NCBI GenBank assembly: GCA_038002745.1
Contig: JBBODD010000001.1
Span: 1,116,001-1,180,000, forward strand
From: Bacillus sp. FSL H8-0547
GTDB taxonomy: Bacteria > Bacillota > Bacilli > Bacillales > Bacillaceae
Direction: 5' to 3'
Length of the DNA stretch: 64,000 bases
Shown here: one piece after another, positions 20,695 through 30,149 of the stretch
Numbering within the stretch: the first letter of the stretch is position 1
How the letters are laid out: every line of letters begins with the position of its first letter
Notes under the pieces: generated by a model
Told to the model about the DNA's origin: nothing
The model's input: only the letters and a program-made list of their open reading frames with translations
Databases searched by the model: none
Program-made: the position numbers and the translations under genes

Positions 20695-23600
20695 AGAGAA
20701 AACTGGAGCCCAAGTAAGTTTAAGGACTTTCACAACGCAGAGCATGACGCTTGCGGCATCGTGTCAGTCATCGAGAAAAGGAAAGTCCCGACAAAAGAAA
20801 ATATCGACCTCTGTATTGATGCCCTCGTGACGATGAACCATCGTGCAGGTTTCATCAATGGCGAAGGTGACGGAGTCGGCATCCATATCGACATTCCAAG
20901 AGCTCTTTGGAAGGAAAAGCTTGAGAATGCAGGCCTTGACCCGGCGCTTGCCGAGCGCGGAGATTTCATTGTCGGCCACCTGTTTCTATCCAAAAACGAA
21001 AACCCGGATACACTTAAAAAAGAAATCAGGCAGCTTCTTTCTGATAAAAACTTCGAACTTCTATTTGAAACGGACAAAGTAACAACTTCATCTGCACTTG
21101 GACCCATCGCTTTACAAGAAGAACCTCTCTTTTGGCAATTTGCCGTGATTCCTGCTGGAAATTCTGATTCCCTGAATAAGGATCTATTTGAGCTGACGAT
21201 ACAAATCGAGAAAAATCATCATGTGCATGTGGCATCGCTCAGCCAGCATGCAGCCGTCTACAAAGTAATGGGAGCAGGAGATGTTCTTCCGAAGTTCTAT
21301 CATGACCTTGCAAACCCGCTTGCAGCGTCAACGATGACTCTTGGCCATAACAGGTATTCTACGAATACGCTTTCTACTTTTTTTCGCGTGCAGCCATTCA
21401 GCCTGCTTGGCCACAACGGAGAAATCAACACCATTGCCAAGCTTCGCGATGAAGCAAGAATCATGGATGTCCCGCTTACCGACGGCGGCAGTGATTCCCA
21501 GGATCTGAACAGAACGATTGAAACGCTTGTCGCACGAGAAGGATACAGCCTCTTTGAAGCACTTGACGTTCTGTTCCCTCCTATTATTAATGAAATCAAA
21601 GCTTATCCAGATCATCTGAAGGATTTATATACGTACATCCGCGAGGCATGGGGACACTTTGCACAGGGACCTGCCGGCATTATTTCAAGATTTGCCGATG
21701 AAGCTGTCTTCAGTGTCGACGCACTTGGCCTTAGACCGCTTTGGAAAGTGGAATCTGTTTCTTCCTATATTTTCGCATCAGAGCCGGGAATCATTCCGAA
21801 CTCCCTTTATGCGGGCGAACCAAAGCCGCTTGGACCCGGAGAAAAACTTGGCCTTAAGTGGAAAGAAGATGAGATGGAATTGTTTGAATATCCATCCCTT
21901 CAGGAAGAAGTCTACAAGCGTTTCTCAAGCAGACTTGAAGTGGACGGCTACAGAGAACGGCTTCTGCACCCTGTCAGCAAAGGCAAATGCTCTGCTTCGC
22001 CTATTTTCAAAGTCCACAACGGACATTATGCTGCTTTCGGCTGGGACCGCGAGCATATCCAGCTGCTTGAGCAAATGGCTGAAAAAGGCGCTGAGCCGAT
22101 CCGCTCGCTTGGACACGACGGACCGCTTGCAGCCATCCATCCGGACCGGAAAAACATCGCAGACTTCATTAAAGAAAGTGTTGCGGTTGTTACGAATCCG
22201 GCGATTGACCGTGACCGCGAATCCGAGCACTTTTCAATCCGATCGGTTGTCGGCAAACGTCCTTCGCTGACAGAGCAGCATGATAAAACGGCGATGATTG
22301 AACTGCCGTCACCGCTTCTGCTTGAAGGCAAGCTAGGCATTATGGCTTCTGAGCAGATTGACCAGCTGCCATATGAAGAAGTCATTGACTATTTTTCAAA
22401 AGAAAAGCAGCTTCACGTCCTTTCAGCTGTCTACACAGAAGATGAAACGCTTAAAGACGCTCTCAACCGCATGAAGCTTGAAGCCATTCATGCCGTAAAT
22501 GACGGCGCTGTCCTGCTTGTCCTTGATGACAGAGAAGCACATCAAAACGGCAAGCTCTGGATTGATCCGCATTTGGTCACATCTGTCATTGATCAGGCCC
22601 TTGTAAAGGAAAGCCTGCGCAGAAACTGTTCGATCCTTCTCCGCACAGGGGCGGTCAGATCCTTGCATGACATTATGGTGGCTTATGGATTAGGAGCAAA
22701 TCTGATCAGCCCGTACATTCTGTTTGCGACGGTTGCTGAAGAAGAATCGGCGAAGCCTGCGGTCAATTTGTATGAGTCATTAAATAAAGGCCTTGAAAAA
22801 GTCATTTCGACGATCGGCATTCATGAGCTGCGCGGATACGGAAGACTCTTCTCCGCTATCGGGTTGAATGAAGAAATTGAAAAAGAACTGAACATCGTTA
22901 ACTTCCTTGGCTCTCCTTCTTTGAAATTCAATTTTGAAAGCATGAAGGCAGATGCAATTGAACGAAGCAGCGATTTTGAAAATGAAAAAGCACGTCCGAG
23001 CAAAACGTTCCACATCTTCCCGCGGATCTGGAAAGCAATCGGCGATGTGGCGAAATCCGGAGATTATGAAGGCTACCGCGAAAAGCTGACAGAGCAGGAA
23101 GAAAGCAATCCGATTACAATCCGCCATCTGACTGATCTGAAAAAAGGAAAGTCTTCTGTCCCTAAAGATAAAGTCAATATTGGCGTCGGCGATCACAGCC
23201 TTCCGTTTGTCATCGCCTCCATGTCATTCGGTTCGCAAAATGAAGTCGCGTTCCGCGCATATGCAGAAGCGGCAGAGCAGCTGAACATGGTGAGCTTAAA
23301 CGGTGAAGGCGGCGAGATTAAGGATATGCTCGGGAAATACCCGCGTACCCGCGGCCAGCAGATTGCGTCAGGACGCTTTGGCGTAAACGCCGAGCTTCTG
23401 AACTCATCAAACCTGCTTGAAATCAAGATTGGCCAGGGTGCAAAGCCTGGTGAAGGCGGACATCTTCCAGGTTCAAAAGTAACAGCAAAAATTGCTGAAT
23501 CACGGAATGCTACAATCGGTTCTGACCTTATTTCTCCGTCAAATAACCATGACATCTATTCGATTGAAGATTTGGCGCAGATGATTTCAGAGCTGAAAAC

Positions 23601-25164
23601 AGCCAACGATCAGGCGAAGGTTTCTGTAAAGGTTCCTGTTGTTCCAAACATCGGGACAATCGCAGTGGGAATCGCAAAAGCCGGCGCTGACATCATTACA
23701 CTCAGCGGTTTTGACGGCGGAACAGGTGCTGCGCGTATTCATGCCCTTCAGCACGTCGGTCTTCCTGTTGAGATCGGGGTAAAGGCGGCGCACAACGCCC
23801 TGCTTGAAGCCGGTCTCCGTGAAAAAGTGGAGCTTTGGGCAGACGGCGGCATCAAGAGTGCGATGGACGTCATGAAGGTCATGCTGCTTGGCGCCAACCG
23901 CGTCGGCTTCGGTACTCTTTCAATGATTGCCATCGGCTGTACAACATGCCGCGGCTGTCATTTGGATACATGCCATGTTGGTATTGCGACACAAATTGAG
24001 TCCGAAGCACAGGCGAAAGAGCACGGTCTTCGCCGATTTGTTCCTAGAAAGTACGACCCGTCTGTAGAAGGACTCGTGAACCTGTTCAGCGCGTTCGGTT
24101 CAGAGCTTCAGACATTGACTGCTTCCCTTGGCTTTACAAATCTTCAGGACCTTGTCGGACGCTCTGATCTTCTTGAACAGACCCGAGGCAAGGATGAAAT
24201 GGACCTGTCCCTTCTTCTTGAGACGCTTGAAATCCAGAACCTCTCACATAAAGAAGTGGCAGCAAGTCTTGAAAGCAAGCGTCTTGCAGTTGCTGCAGGA
24301 GCAGAGTACCTTGACTATGACGAAAGCGAACTTCACAGCTCAAGAGAATTTTCAAGCGTTACATCCGAGCAGCGCATTCTCGGCAGCCGCGTTTCCTGTC
24401 ACAGGGTCCGCGGACGTCTTGACGGTTCATACCGCAAACTTGACGATATTGAGCTGCACTACAAAGAAGGTTCTATTCCGGGCAACGGACTTGGCGCCTA
24501 CAACTCAAGCGGCATCAATATCCGCGTAGAAGGCGGCGCCCAGGACGGCACGGGTAAAACGTCCTTTGGCGGTACGATTCAGGTCTTCAAATCAAAAGGA
24601 GCAGACGGAAACTATTACAACGGTTCTGTCGGAAAAGGCTTCGGTTACGGTGCACAGAGCGGCCTCCTTCTCGTTCAGGGGAATGCAGATGCGCGTGCAG
24701 GCATCCGCTTATCAGGTGCCGACATGATCATCGGGGGAAAAATCACAAAGCCAATCCCTGCAGAGGAAAATGGCAATATCGGGGTAAATGCCAACATAAA
24801 AGGATTTGCATTTGAGTATATGACGAACGGACGCGGACTTGTCCTCGGCGATCCTGGACCATGGATCTGTGCAGGCATGACCGGCGGCGTCGTGTACGTC
24901 AGACACCAGCCCCAACTCGGCTTAACAAAACAGGCGCTAGAGCGCCGTGTTGCCAAAGGCGCCAAAATCGAGATCTCATCTCTGAATGCAAAAGGCAAAA
25001 ACGATGTAACAGAGCTTCTGACAACTTACATCGAATCACTTGAAAAACACGGACAGCGTGATGAAGCAAATGAACTGAAGCCGCTTCTGAACGCAGTCGG
25101 AGATCACTTCATTCAGCTTGTTCCAGTTAAAGAACAGGCAGATCCATCTGTATCGACTGAGTGA
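20692..25164 (+). CDS. Glutamate synthase large-subunit-type enzyme
   Basis: A 1490-residue protein with the full domain order of the glutamate synthase large subunit: an N-terminal class II glutamine amidotransferase, a central linker, an FMN-binding TIM barrel (about 780-1150) and a C-terminal beta-helix (about 1200-1470). Cys21 in EHDACGIVSV would become the N-terminal nucleophile after removal of a 20-residue propeptide. The 3Fe-4S ligands are Cys1083, Cys1089 and Cys1094, in C-x5-C-x4-C. No NADPH-binding small subunit lies beside it, so the electron donor could be ferredoxin or an unlinked subunit. The N-terminus differs from B. subtilis GltA as I remember it. Confidence 0.85.
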   Translation: MRENWSPSKFKDFHNAEHDACGIVSVIEKRKVPTKENIDLCIDALVTMNHRAGFINGEGDGVGIHIDIPRALWKEKLENAGLDPALAERGDFIVGHLFLSKNENPDTLKKEIRQLLSDKNFELLFETDKVTTSSALGPIALQEEPLFWQFAVIPAGNSDSLNKDLFELTIQIEKNHHVHVASLSQHAAVYKVMGAGDVLPKFYHDLANPLAASTMTLGHNRYSTNTLSTFFRVQPFSLLGHNGEINTIAKLRDEARIMDVPLTDGGSDSQDLNRTIETLVAREGYSLFEALDVLFPPIINEIKAYPDHLKDLYTYIREAWGHFAQGPAGIISRFADEAVFSVDALGLRPLWKVESVSSYIFASEPGIIPNSLYAGEPKPLGPGEKLGLKWKEDEMELFEYPSLQEEVYKRFSSRLEVDGYRERLLHPVSKGKCSASPIFKVHNGHYAAFGWDREHIQLLEQMAEKGAEPIRSLGHDGPLAAIHPDRKNIADFIKESVAVVTNPAIDRDRESEHFSIRSVVGKRPSLTEQHDKTAMIELPSPLLLEGKLGIMASEQIDQLPYEEVIDYFSKEKQLHVLSAVYTEDETLKDALNRMKLEAIHAVNDGAVLLVLDDREAHQNGKLWIDPHLVTSVIDQALVKESLRRNCSILLRTGAVRSLHDIMVAYGLGANLISPYILFATVAEEESAKPAVNLYESLNKGLEKVISTIGIHELRGYGRLFSAIGLNEEIEKELNIVNFLGSPSLKFNFESMKADAIERSSDFENEKARPSKTFHIFPRIWKAIGDVAKSGDYEGYREKLTEQEESNPITIRHLTDLKKGKSSVPKDKVNIGVGDHSLPFVIASMSFGSQNEVAFRAYAEAAEQLNMVSLNGEGGEIKDMLGKYPRTRGQQIASGRFGVNAELLNSSNLLEIKIGQGAKPGEGGHLPGSKVTAKIAESRNATIGSDLISPSNNHDIYSIEDLAQMISELKTANDQAKVSVKVPVVPNIGTIAVGIAKAGADIITLSGFDGGTGAARIHALQHVGLPVEIGVKAAHNALLEAGLREKVELWADGGIKSAMDVMKVMLLGANRVGFGTLSMIAIGCTTCRGCHLDTCHVGIATQIESEAQAKEHGLRRFVPRKYDPSVEGLVNLFSAFGSELQTLTASLGFTNLQDLVGRSDLLEQTRGKDEMDLSLLLETLEIQNLSHKEVAASLESKRLAVAAGAEYLDYDESELHSSREFSSVTSEQRILGSRVSCHRVRGRLDGSYRKLDDIELHYKEGSIPGNGLGAYNSSGINIRVEGGAQDGTGKTSFGGTIQVFKSKGADGNYYNGSVGKGFGYGAQSGLLLVQGNADARAGIRLSGADMIIGGKITKPIPAEENGNIGVNANIKGFAFEYMTNGRGLVLGDPGPWICAGMTGGVVYVRHQPQLGLTKQALERRVAKGAKIEISSLNAKGKNDVTELLTTYIESLEKHGQRDEANELKPLLNAVGDHFIQLVPVKEQADPSVSTE

Positions 25165-25175
25165 TTGCGGCACAT

Positions 25176-25212
25176 TAAAAATAACACCTGCTATGCGGGT
25201 GTTATTTTTTTT
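25176..25212 (+). terminator. Terminator of the glutamate synthase gene
   Basis: AATAACACC and GGGTGTTATT form the stem, followed by a long T-run. Confidence 0.9.
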
Positions 25213-25298
25213 ACACAAACGGCATAGTTCTAAGTGGTACCGGATAAAAAACTTTCGAAAAAAGGCTTATTTTTTTCATGAAAACGGGAAAAAGTAAC

Positions 25299-25327
25299 TT
25301 GAATAATTTCTTTTAACATTGTATAGT
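25299..25327 (+). promoter_or_regulatory. Promoter of ygaE
   Basis: -35 TTGAAT (25299-25304) and -10 TATAGT (25322-25327) with a 17-bp spacer, about 80 bases before the ygaE start. Confidence 0.6.
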
Positions 25328-25409
25328 CATTACTTGTTTACCAGACAGATTTTTCTGTCATAAGGTCCATTATCATATCAGTAAAGAAGGGAATGTAGAT
25401 ACACACCCA

Positions 25410-26492
25410 ATGAAACTTGGTGCCCGCATTATCAAAACGGGGATTGCCATTACACTGGCTCTGTATTTGGCCACTCTTTTAAACATACCGTCTCCAGCCT
25501 TTGCCGGTATCGCCGCGATTTTTGCGATACAGCCTACGATTTATCGCTCTTATCTATCTGTTATCGAGCAGGTTCAGGCAAATGTCATCGGAGCAGCCTT
25601 TGCCATTTTATTCGGGCTGATTTTCGGTCCCCATCCGTTTGTTATCGGTTTAACTGTCATTATCGTCATTGCGATTAATTTAAGAATAAAGATTGAAAAT
25701 ACAATTCCGGTTTCAGTCGTAACCGTTATTGCGATTTTGGAAAGTCCCGGCGAAGATTTCATTGAATTTGCCCTGATCCGCTTTGGAACAGTTCTCCTCG
25801 GCGTCTTATCAGCATTCATTGTGAATCTGATTTTCATTCCGCCAAAATATGAAACAAAGCTGTATTACAGAATTGTGGATAATACAGAGGAAATTATTAA
25901 GTGGATCCGTTTTAACACGAGACAGGTGTCGGAATACACGGAGCTCAAGACAGATATTGAAAGACTGAAAGAAAAAATGATGAAGCTCGATCAGCTTTAT
26001 CTAATGTACAAGGAAGAACGCGCCTATTTCAAACGCAATATTTATGCAAAATCGCGCAAGCTGGTGCTTTTCAGACAAATGCTGGTGACCACCAACAGGT
26101 CGCTTGATACCCTGAAAAAGCTGCACCGCCTGGAAAACGAACTGCATCACCTGCCGGAGGAATTCCAGAGCATTCTCGCAAATGAGCTGGACTATCTCGT
26201 TGATTTCCACGAACGAAGTCTGCTGAAATTTATCGGGAAAATCAAGCCCGAGGCACCGGTGGAGTTTATTAAAGAAGGGCAGTTCAACAAACAGGAGCTT
26301 GTTGATACCTTTATGAACTTTAAAGGAAACTGCATTGACCAGGAGTGCTTCTACCACCTGCTGCCGCTTATCGCCATCATCATTGATTACAGTGAACAGC
26401 TTGAGCATCTTGATACGCTGATCAACAGCTTCCACAGCTATCACAAAGAAGAGAATGAACTTCAAATATCGGAGCAGGAAGAACCAAGTTAA
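25410..26492 (+). CDS. ygaE: YgaE, aromatic-acid-exporter-family membrane protein
   Basis: A 360-residue protein of the UPF0421/DUF939 (ArAE_1) family, the same length as B. subtilis YgaE. The N-terminal 145 residues hold about four to six membrane segments, with the family signatures ALYLATLL and FAIQPTIYRS. The C-terminal half is a long helical cytoplasmic region rich in Lys, Glu and Leu. The usual neighbour gsaB is 5 kb away because the glutamate synthase gene sits between them. The ribosome site before the ATG is weak. No substrate is established. Confidence 0.88.
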   Translation: MKLGARIIKTGIAITLALYLATLLNIPSPAFAGIAAIFAIQPTIYRSYLSVIEQVQANVIGAAFAILFGLIFGPHPFVIGLTVIIVIAINLRIKIENTIPVSVVTVIAILESPGEDFIEFALIRFGTVLLGVLSAFIVNLIFIPPKYETKLYYRIVDNTEEIIKWIRFNTRQVSEYTELKTDIERLKEKMMKLDQLYLMYKEERAYFKRNIYAKSRKLVLFRQMLVTTNRSLDTLKKLHRLENELHHLPEEFQSILANELDYLVDFHERSLLKFIGKIKPEAPVEFIKEGQFNKQELVDTFMNFKGNCIDQECFYHLLPLIAIIIDYSEQLEHLDTLINSFHSYHKEENELQISEQEEPS

Positions 26493-26630
26493 ACACAAAA
26501 GCGTAAGCGCCTCGAACAGATCCGATAGGCAGATAAGAATCCGCCAGAAAAGTCCGGTTTTGACTTTTTTGGCGGATTTGTTCTGACAGAGGATTTAGGC
26601 ACTGGAGCTGGACGAGGATAAAACTTATTA
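26490..26630. repeat. Dispersed hairpin repeat, copy A
   Basis: First of three related copies in the window (see 49152-49245 and 49983-50115). It carries AAAAGCG(T)AAGCGCC, a central hairpin GACTTTT-type with conserved loop CGGTTTT, TTGTTCTGACAGAGGA, and GGAGCTGGAC at the right end. The outer stem here uses ATCCGCC/GGCGGAT. It begins within the stop codon region of ygaE. Confidence 0.8.
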
Positions 26631-26674
26631 AAGTCAACCACACTCTAGCACTTGAAAAATTTCATCAAGCGACG

Positions 26675-26710
26675 AAAAAGGACTGAACGGAAATCGTTCA
26701 GTCCTTTTTT
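26675..26710. terminator. Bidirectional terminator
   Basis: AAGGACTGAACG and CGTTCAGTCCTT form a 12-bp stem with A-run and T-run on opposite sides. It serves the YdhK-like gene on the minus strand and could stop read-through from ygaE. Confidence 0.9.
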
Positions 26711-26711
26711 G

Positions 26712-27269
26712 TTATTCAGCGGCAGAAAGCTCGCTTTCTGTCACCCACTTGTGATTCTTCACTTCTTCGCCGCCGTCTGAAGGAACAAAATCAACCATGT
26801 AGACAGTCGTTTCTTCGGCTGAGTCAATCGTTGCCTCAGCTCCGTCCATACCTTCCATATGATCGGCTGCAAGGGTCACTTTGTCTCCTTCTTTGTATGG
26901 CTCTTCAGCTGCATCTTTAATTTCTTCATGAATGACCCATTTATGGTCTGTTACCGGATCTCCGCCTCCTTCTGGAGTATAGGAAACGGTATAAACAGTT
27001 GTGTCATATGCACCCGCAATGGTCGCCTCCGCACCGCCCATGCCTTCCATGTGGTCAGCGTTCATAACAGCTTTACTTCCTTTTTCAAACGCAGGATTTT
27101 CAGCTTCCTTCAAACCCTCAGGCAACTCGCCTGAACCTGAGTGGTTCATGCCTTCGTGACCGGCATGCTCAGAAGACTCCTCCTTCTTCTGCCCTTCATT
27201 TTCATTCGCACACCCTGCAAGCGTCAGCGAAAAAGCTGCAGCAAGAGCAAGCATCATAGATTTTTTCAT
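26712..27269 (-). CDS. YdhK-like lipoprotein with two DUF1541 repeats
   Basis: A 185-residue secreted lipoprotein: signal peptide with lipobox LAGC (Cys20), a Glu/His/Gly-rich linker (HAGHEGMNHSGSG), then two copies of a repeat of about 65 residues. Each repeat has ADHMEGM(G/D)GAEATI, a TTVY stretch and a DHKWV- or NHKWV-type end. The double DUF1541 layout is that of B. subtilis YdhK, a YdhK-type cell-envelope protein. Met/His-rich motifs suggest metal contact (inference). ATG at 27269 after AAAGGATGA; the long upstream extension of the frame is not supported. Confidence 0.85.
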   Translation of the reverse strand: MKKSMMLALAAAFSLTLAGCANENEGQKKEESSEHAGHEGMNHSGSGELPEGLKEAENPAFEKGSKAVMNADHMEGMGGAEATIAGAYDTTVYTVSYTPEGGGDPVTDHKWVIHEEIKDAAEEPYKEGDKVTLAADHMEGMDGAEATIDSAEETTVYMVDFVPSDGGEEVKNHKWVTESELSAAE

Positions 27270-27374
27270 CTCAATCATCCTTTCGTCATCGTCTAAAGTA
27301 ATTTTAAAAGAAGATTGTGCAGAAAGTGTGCATATAAGCAACTCGCAAAAACTGTATTGCCACGGAATCTGCAG

Positions 27375-28092
27375 GAATCGGAGAATTGGTGGCACTTATC
27401 AGAAAGATAAGAACCCTCAAGAACAGGAATCTAAGTATTGATGGCACTTATCCAGGAGATTAAGACCCTCAAGAACAGGAATCGGAGAATTGATGGCACT
27501 TATCCAGGAGATTAGGACCCTCAAGAACAGGAATCGGAGAATTGATGGCACTTATCCAGGAGATAAGAACCCTCAAAAACAGAAATCTAAGTATTGATGG
27601 CACTTATCCAGGAGATCAGAACCCTCAAGAACAGGAATCGGAGAATTGATGGCACTTATCCAGGAGATTAGAACCCTCAAGAACAGGATTCTAAGAATTT
27701 GATGGCACTTATCCAGGAGATTAGAACCATCAAGAACAGGAATCTCAGAATTGATGGCACTTATCCAAGAGATAAGAACCCTCAAGAACAGGAATCGAAG
27801 ATTTGGTAGCACTTATCCAAGAGATCAGAACACTCAAGAACAGGAATCGGAGATTTGAAGGCACTTATCCAAGAAATCAGGACCTCAAGAACAGGAATCT
27901 AAGAATTGGTGGCACTTATCAAAGAGATCAGAACACTCAAAAACAGGAATCTAAGAATTGATGGCACTTATCGGAGAGATTAGAACCCTCAAAAACAGGA
28001 ATCTAAGAATTGATGGCACTTATCCAAGAGATAAGAACCCTCAAGAACAGGAATCGGAGATTTGATGGCACTTATCCAGGAGATCAGAACCT
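27375..28092. repeat. Tandem array 1: about 14 copies of a 52-bp unit
   Basis: TTGATGGCACTTATCC recurs near 27441, 27493, 27545, 27597, 27649, 27702 and onward, spaced 52 bp with rare 1-bp slips, about 14 times. Each unit also has AGGAGATTAGAACCCTCAA and a linker GAACAGGAATC(T/G)-type. TTGATGG and CCCTCAA are inverted arms within the unit. It fills the gap between the start of the YdhK-like gene and the end of the peptide ABC operon. 52 is not a multiple of 3, and no convincing frame runs through it. Confidence 0.95.
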
Positions 28093-28145
28093 TCAAAACG
28101 AAAGAAGGACGCTGACCCAGTCAGCATCCTTCTTTCGTTTTGAAG
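28093..28145 (-). terminator. Terminator of the peptide ABC transporter operon
   Basis: A very long stem: TTCAAAACGAAAGAAGGA(C/T)GCTGA pairs with its complement around a 5-nt loop CCCAG. It lies about 20 bases past the last permease gene and at the end of tandem array 1. The T-run is short. Confidence 0.7.
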
Positions 28146-28164
28146 AAATCAAGTAAACTCCCCC

Positions 28165-29061
28165 TCAATGCTTCCCCTTAGGATCCAAAGCATCACGCAA
28201 TCCATCCCCCATTAGGTTAAAGCCAAGAACCGTCAGCATGATGGCAATACCAGGGAAGAAGAGTGTCCATGGTGCCTGTACCAGGTACTGCTTAGCATCT
28301 GCGAGCATTTTGCCCCACTCAGGGTTCGGGGCCTGGGCTCCGAGTCCGATGAAGCCTAGGGCAGCTGCCTCGATGATGGCCGTTGCGATGGCCAGGGAGG
28401 CTTGTACGATAATGGGCGAAAGGCTGTTTGGCAGCACGTGCACGAAAAGGATCCGTGTATCACTTGTGCCAAGGGCTTTGGCGGCCATGATATACTCTTC
28501 TTCTTTTACGCTGAGAACCTTTGCCCGGATCAGTCTTCCAAAGTTCGGAATGTTGATGACGGCGATAGCAATCAGGGCATTTTGAAGGGATGGGCCAAGG
28601 ATGGCTACGATCGCGATGGCAAGCAGGATGCTTGGGAACGCGAGCATGATGTCAAACACCCTTGAAATGATGCTGTCGATGACGCGGCCGTAATATCCGG
28701 CAAGGATTCCAAGCAGCGTTCCGATCACAGCTGATCCAAGGACGGAGAAAAATCCCACCCAAAGGGATATACGCGCGCCGAATAATACCCTTGAGAAAAT
28801 ATCTCTTCCAAAGTCATCTGTTCCAAACCAATGCTCGGATGACGGAGGAAGCAGGCGTTTTGAAAGCTCCTGATCATCAATGCCCTGCGGTGCAATAAGC
28901 GGGGCAGCTATGGCAATAAAGATAAAAAATAATACGAGAACACTTCCTGCGATCGCGAGTTTATTTTGCAGAAATAAACGGAGCTTCTGCTGAAAAGGGG
29001 TGATGACCTTTTCCTGTTTGATGATGGCTGTCTTTTCTTCTTGAAGTGCCGGCAGTGACAT
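28165..29061 (-). CDS. Peptide ABC transporter permease (OppC/DppC/AppC type)
   Basis: A 298-residue permease with an N-terminal cytoplasmic tail, six membrane segments and the OppC_N region FLQNKLAIAGSVLVLFFIFI. The EAA loop reads EYIMAAKALGTSDTRILFVH. Typical family features FGTDDFGRDIFSRVLFGARI and GDGLRDALDPK are complete. Last gene of a five-gene operon in the order of B. subtilis appDFABC (ATPase, ATPase, binding protein, permease, permease). Confidence 0.92.
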   Translation of the reverse strand: MSLPALQEEKTAIIKQEKVITPFQQKLRLFLQNKLAIAGSVLVLFFIFIAIAAPLIAPQGIDDQELSKRLLPPSSEHWFGTDDFGRDIFSRVLFGARISLWVGFFSVLGSAVIGTLLGILAGYYGRVIDSIISRVFDIMLAFPSILLAIAIVAILGPSLQNALIAIAVINIPNFGRLIRAKVLSVKEEEYIMAAKALGTSDTRILFVHVLPNSLSPIIVQASLAIATAIIEAAALGFIGLGAQAPNPEWGKMLADAKQYLVQAPWTLFFPGIAIMLTVLGFNLMGDGLRDALDPKGKH

Positions 29062-29078
29062 GGCATTCTCCCCCTTTT

Positions 29079-30080
29079 CTAGTATTTAATCCTCGGATCA
29101 ATGGCTGCATACAAGAGATCGACGATCAGATTGATAAAAACAAAGATGGCGGCAATGACTAAGATGCCCGACTGGATGACCGGATAATCCCGGTAGCTGA
29201 TGGCATCGAAGATATACCTGCCCATCCCCGGCCAGCCGAAGATGGTTTCTGTCAGGATCGCGCCTCCGAGAAGCAGTCCTGTTTGAAGTCCGATAATCGT
29301 TAAAATTGGAATGACTGCATTTTTCAAAGCGTGCTTGTACACAACCCAGAACATGTGAAGGCCTTTCGCTCTGGCTGTTCTGATAAAATCAGATTCCATC
29401 GCTTCAATCATGGTTGATCTTGTAATTCTTGCAATAATGGCCATCGGGATTGTAGCAAGAGCAATTCCCGGCATCAGAATATGCTTCAGCACCTGAACGA
29501 ACTGATCAAACCTTCCCTGCAGAAGGGTATCAAGCAGGTACAGATTCGTGATGCTGTCTACAGGATTTCTGATTTCCTCCCTTCCTGTTGTCGGCAGCCA
29601 GCCAAGCTTGATCGAGAAGACGTACTGCTCCATCAGGCCAAGCCAGAAAATCGGCATCGACACACCAACTAAGGCAATGATCATCGCTATGTAATCGAAC
29701 CATGAATTGCGGAACCAAGCGCTGATGATCCCCGCATTAATGCCGACAACGATGGCAATGACCATCGCAAAGATTGTCAGTTCCATTGTAGCGGCAAGAT
29801 AAGGCGTCATCTCTTTACTTATGGCGGCACCTGTCCGGATGGATTGACCGAGATTACCTGTCAGAAGTCCGCCGACGTAATCAAAATACTGTATGTACCA
29901 TGGCTGATCGAGTCCAAGCTGCTGTGTTAATTTTTCAATGGCCTCCTGTGTTGCACGCTGCCCGAGAATGACCTGTGCCGGGTTCCCCGGTATGGCTCTG
30001 ATGATGGAAAAGACAACGAGCGTCATTCCGATCAGAACAGGTATGAGCAGACCGATTCTTCTAATTGTATATGAAACCAT
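29079..30080 (-). CDS. Peptide ABC transporter permease (OppB/DppB/AppB type)
   Basis: A 333-residue permease with six membrane segments. The N-terminus YTIRRIGLLIPVLIGMTLVV and the segments ETIFGWPGMGRYIFDAI and IVDLLYAAIDPRIKY are diagnostic for the DppB family. The EAA loop is in SDFIRTARAKGLHMFWVVYK. It lies 17 bases before oppC-type gene and is separated from the binding-protein gene by a terminator-like stem. Confidence 0.92.
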   Translation of the reverse strand: MVSYTIRRIGLLIPVLIGMTLVVFSIIRAIPGNPAQVILGQRATQEAIEKLTQQLGLDQPWYIQYFDYVGGLLTGNLGQSIRTGAAISKEMTPYLAATMELTIFAMVIAIVVGINAGIISAWFRNSWFDYIAMIIALVGVSMPIFWLGLMEQYVFSIKLGWLPTTGREEIRNPVDSITNLYLLDTLLQGRFDQFVQVLKHILMPGIALATIPMAIIARITRSTMIEAMESDFIRTARAKGLHMFWVVYKHALKNAVIPILTIIGLQTGLLLGGAILTETIFGWPGMGRYIFDAISYRDYPVIQSGILVIAAIFVFINLIVDLLYAAIDPRIKY

Positions 30081-30111
30081 TTTCTCACCTCTCTTAAGCG
30101 AATAGTGCCTC

Positions 30112-30142
30112 TTAAAAAAGAGAGGAGGACAGGTCCTCCTCC
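30112..30142 (-). terminator. Intra-operon terminator/attenuator after the peptide-binding protein
   Basis: On the minus strand GAGGAGGAC and GTCCTCCTC form a GC-rich stem followed by TCTTTTTTA. It lies 8 bases past the binding-protein stop and about 30 before the permease start, so partial termination would give more binding protein than permease. Confidence 0.8.
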
Positions 30143-30149
30143 CAACTCA

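Noticed and set aside
27375-28092. CRISPR array for the 52-bp repeats
   Set aside because: The whole 52-bp unit is repeated with little variation; there are no unique spacers between short identical repeats, and no cas genes are nearby. The same holds for the arrays at 39.3-40.35 and 50.4-50.6 kb.
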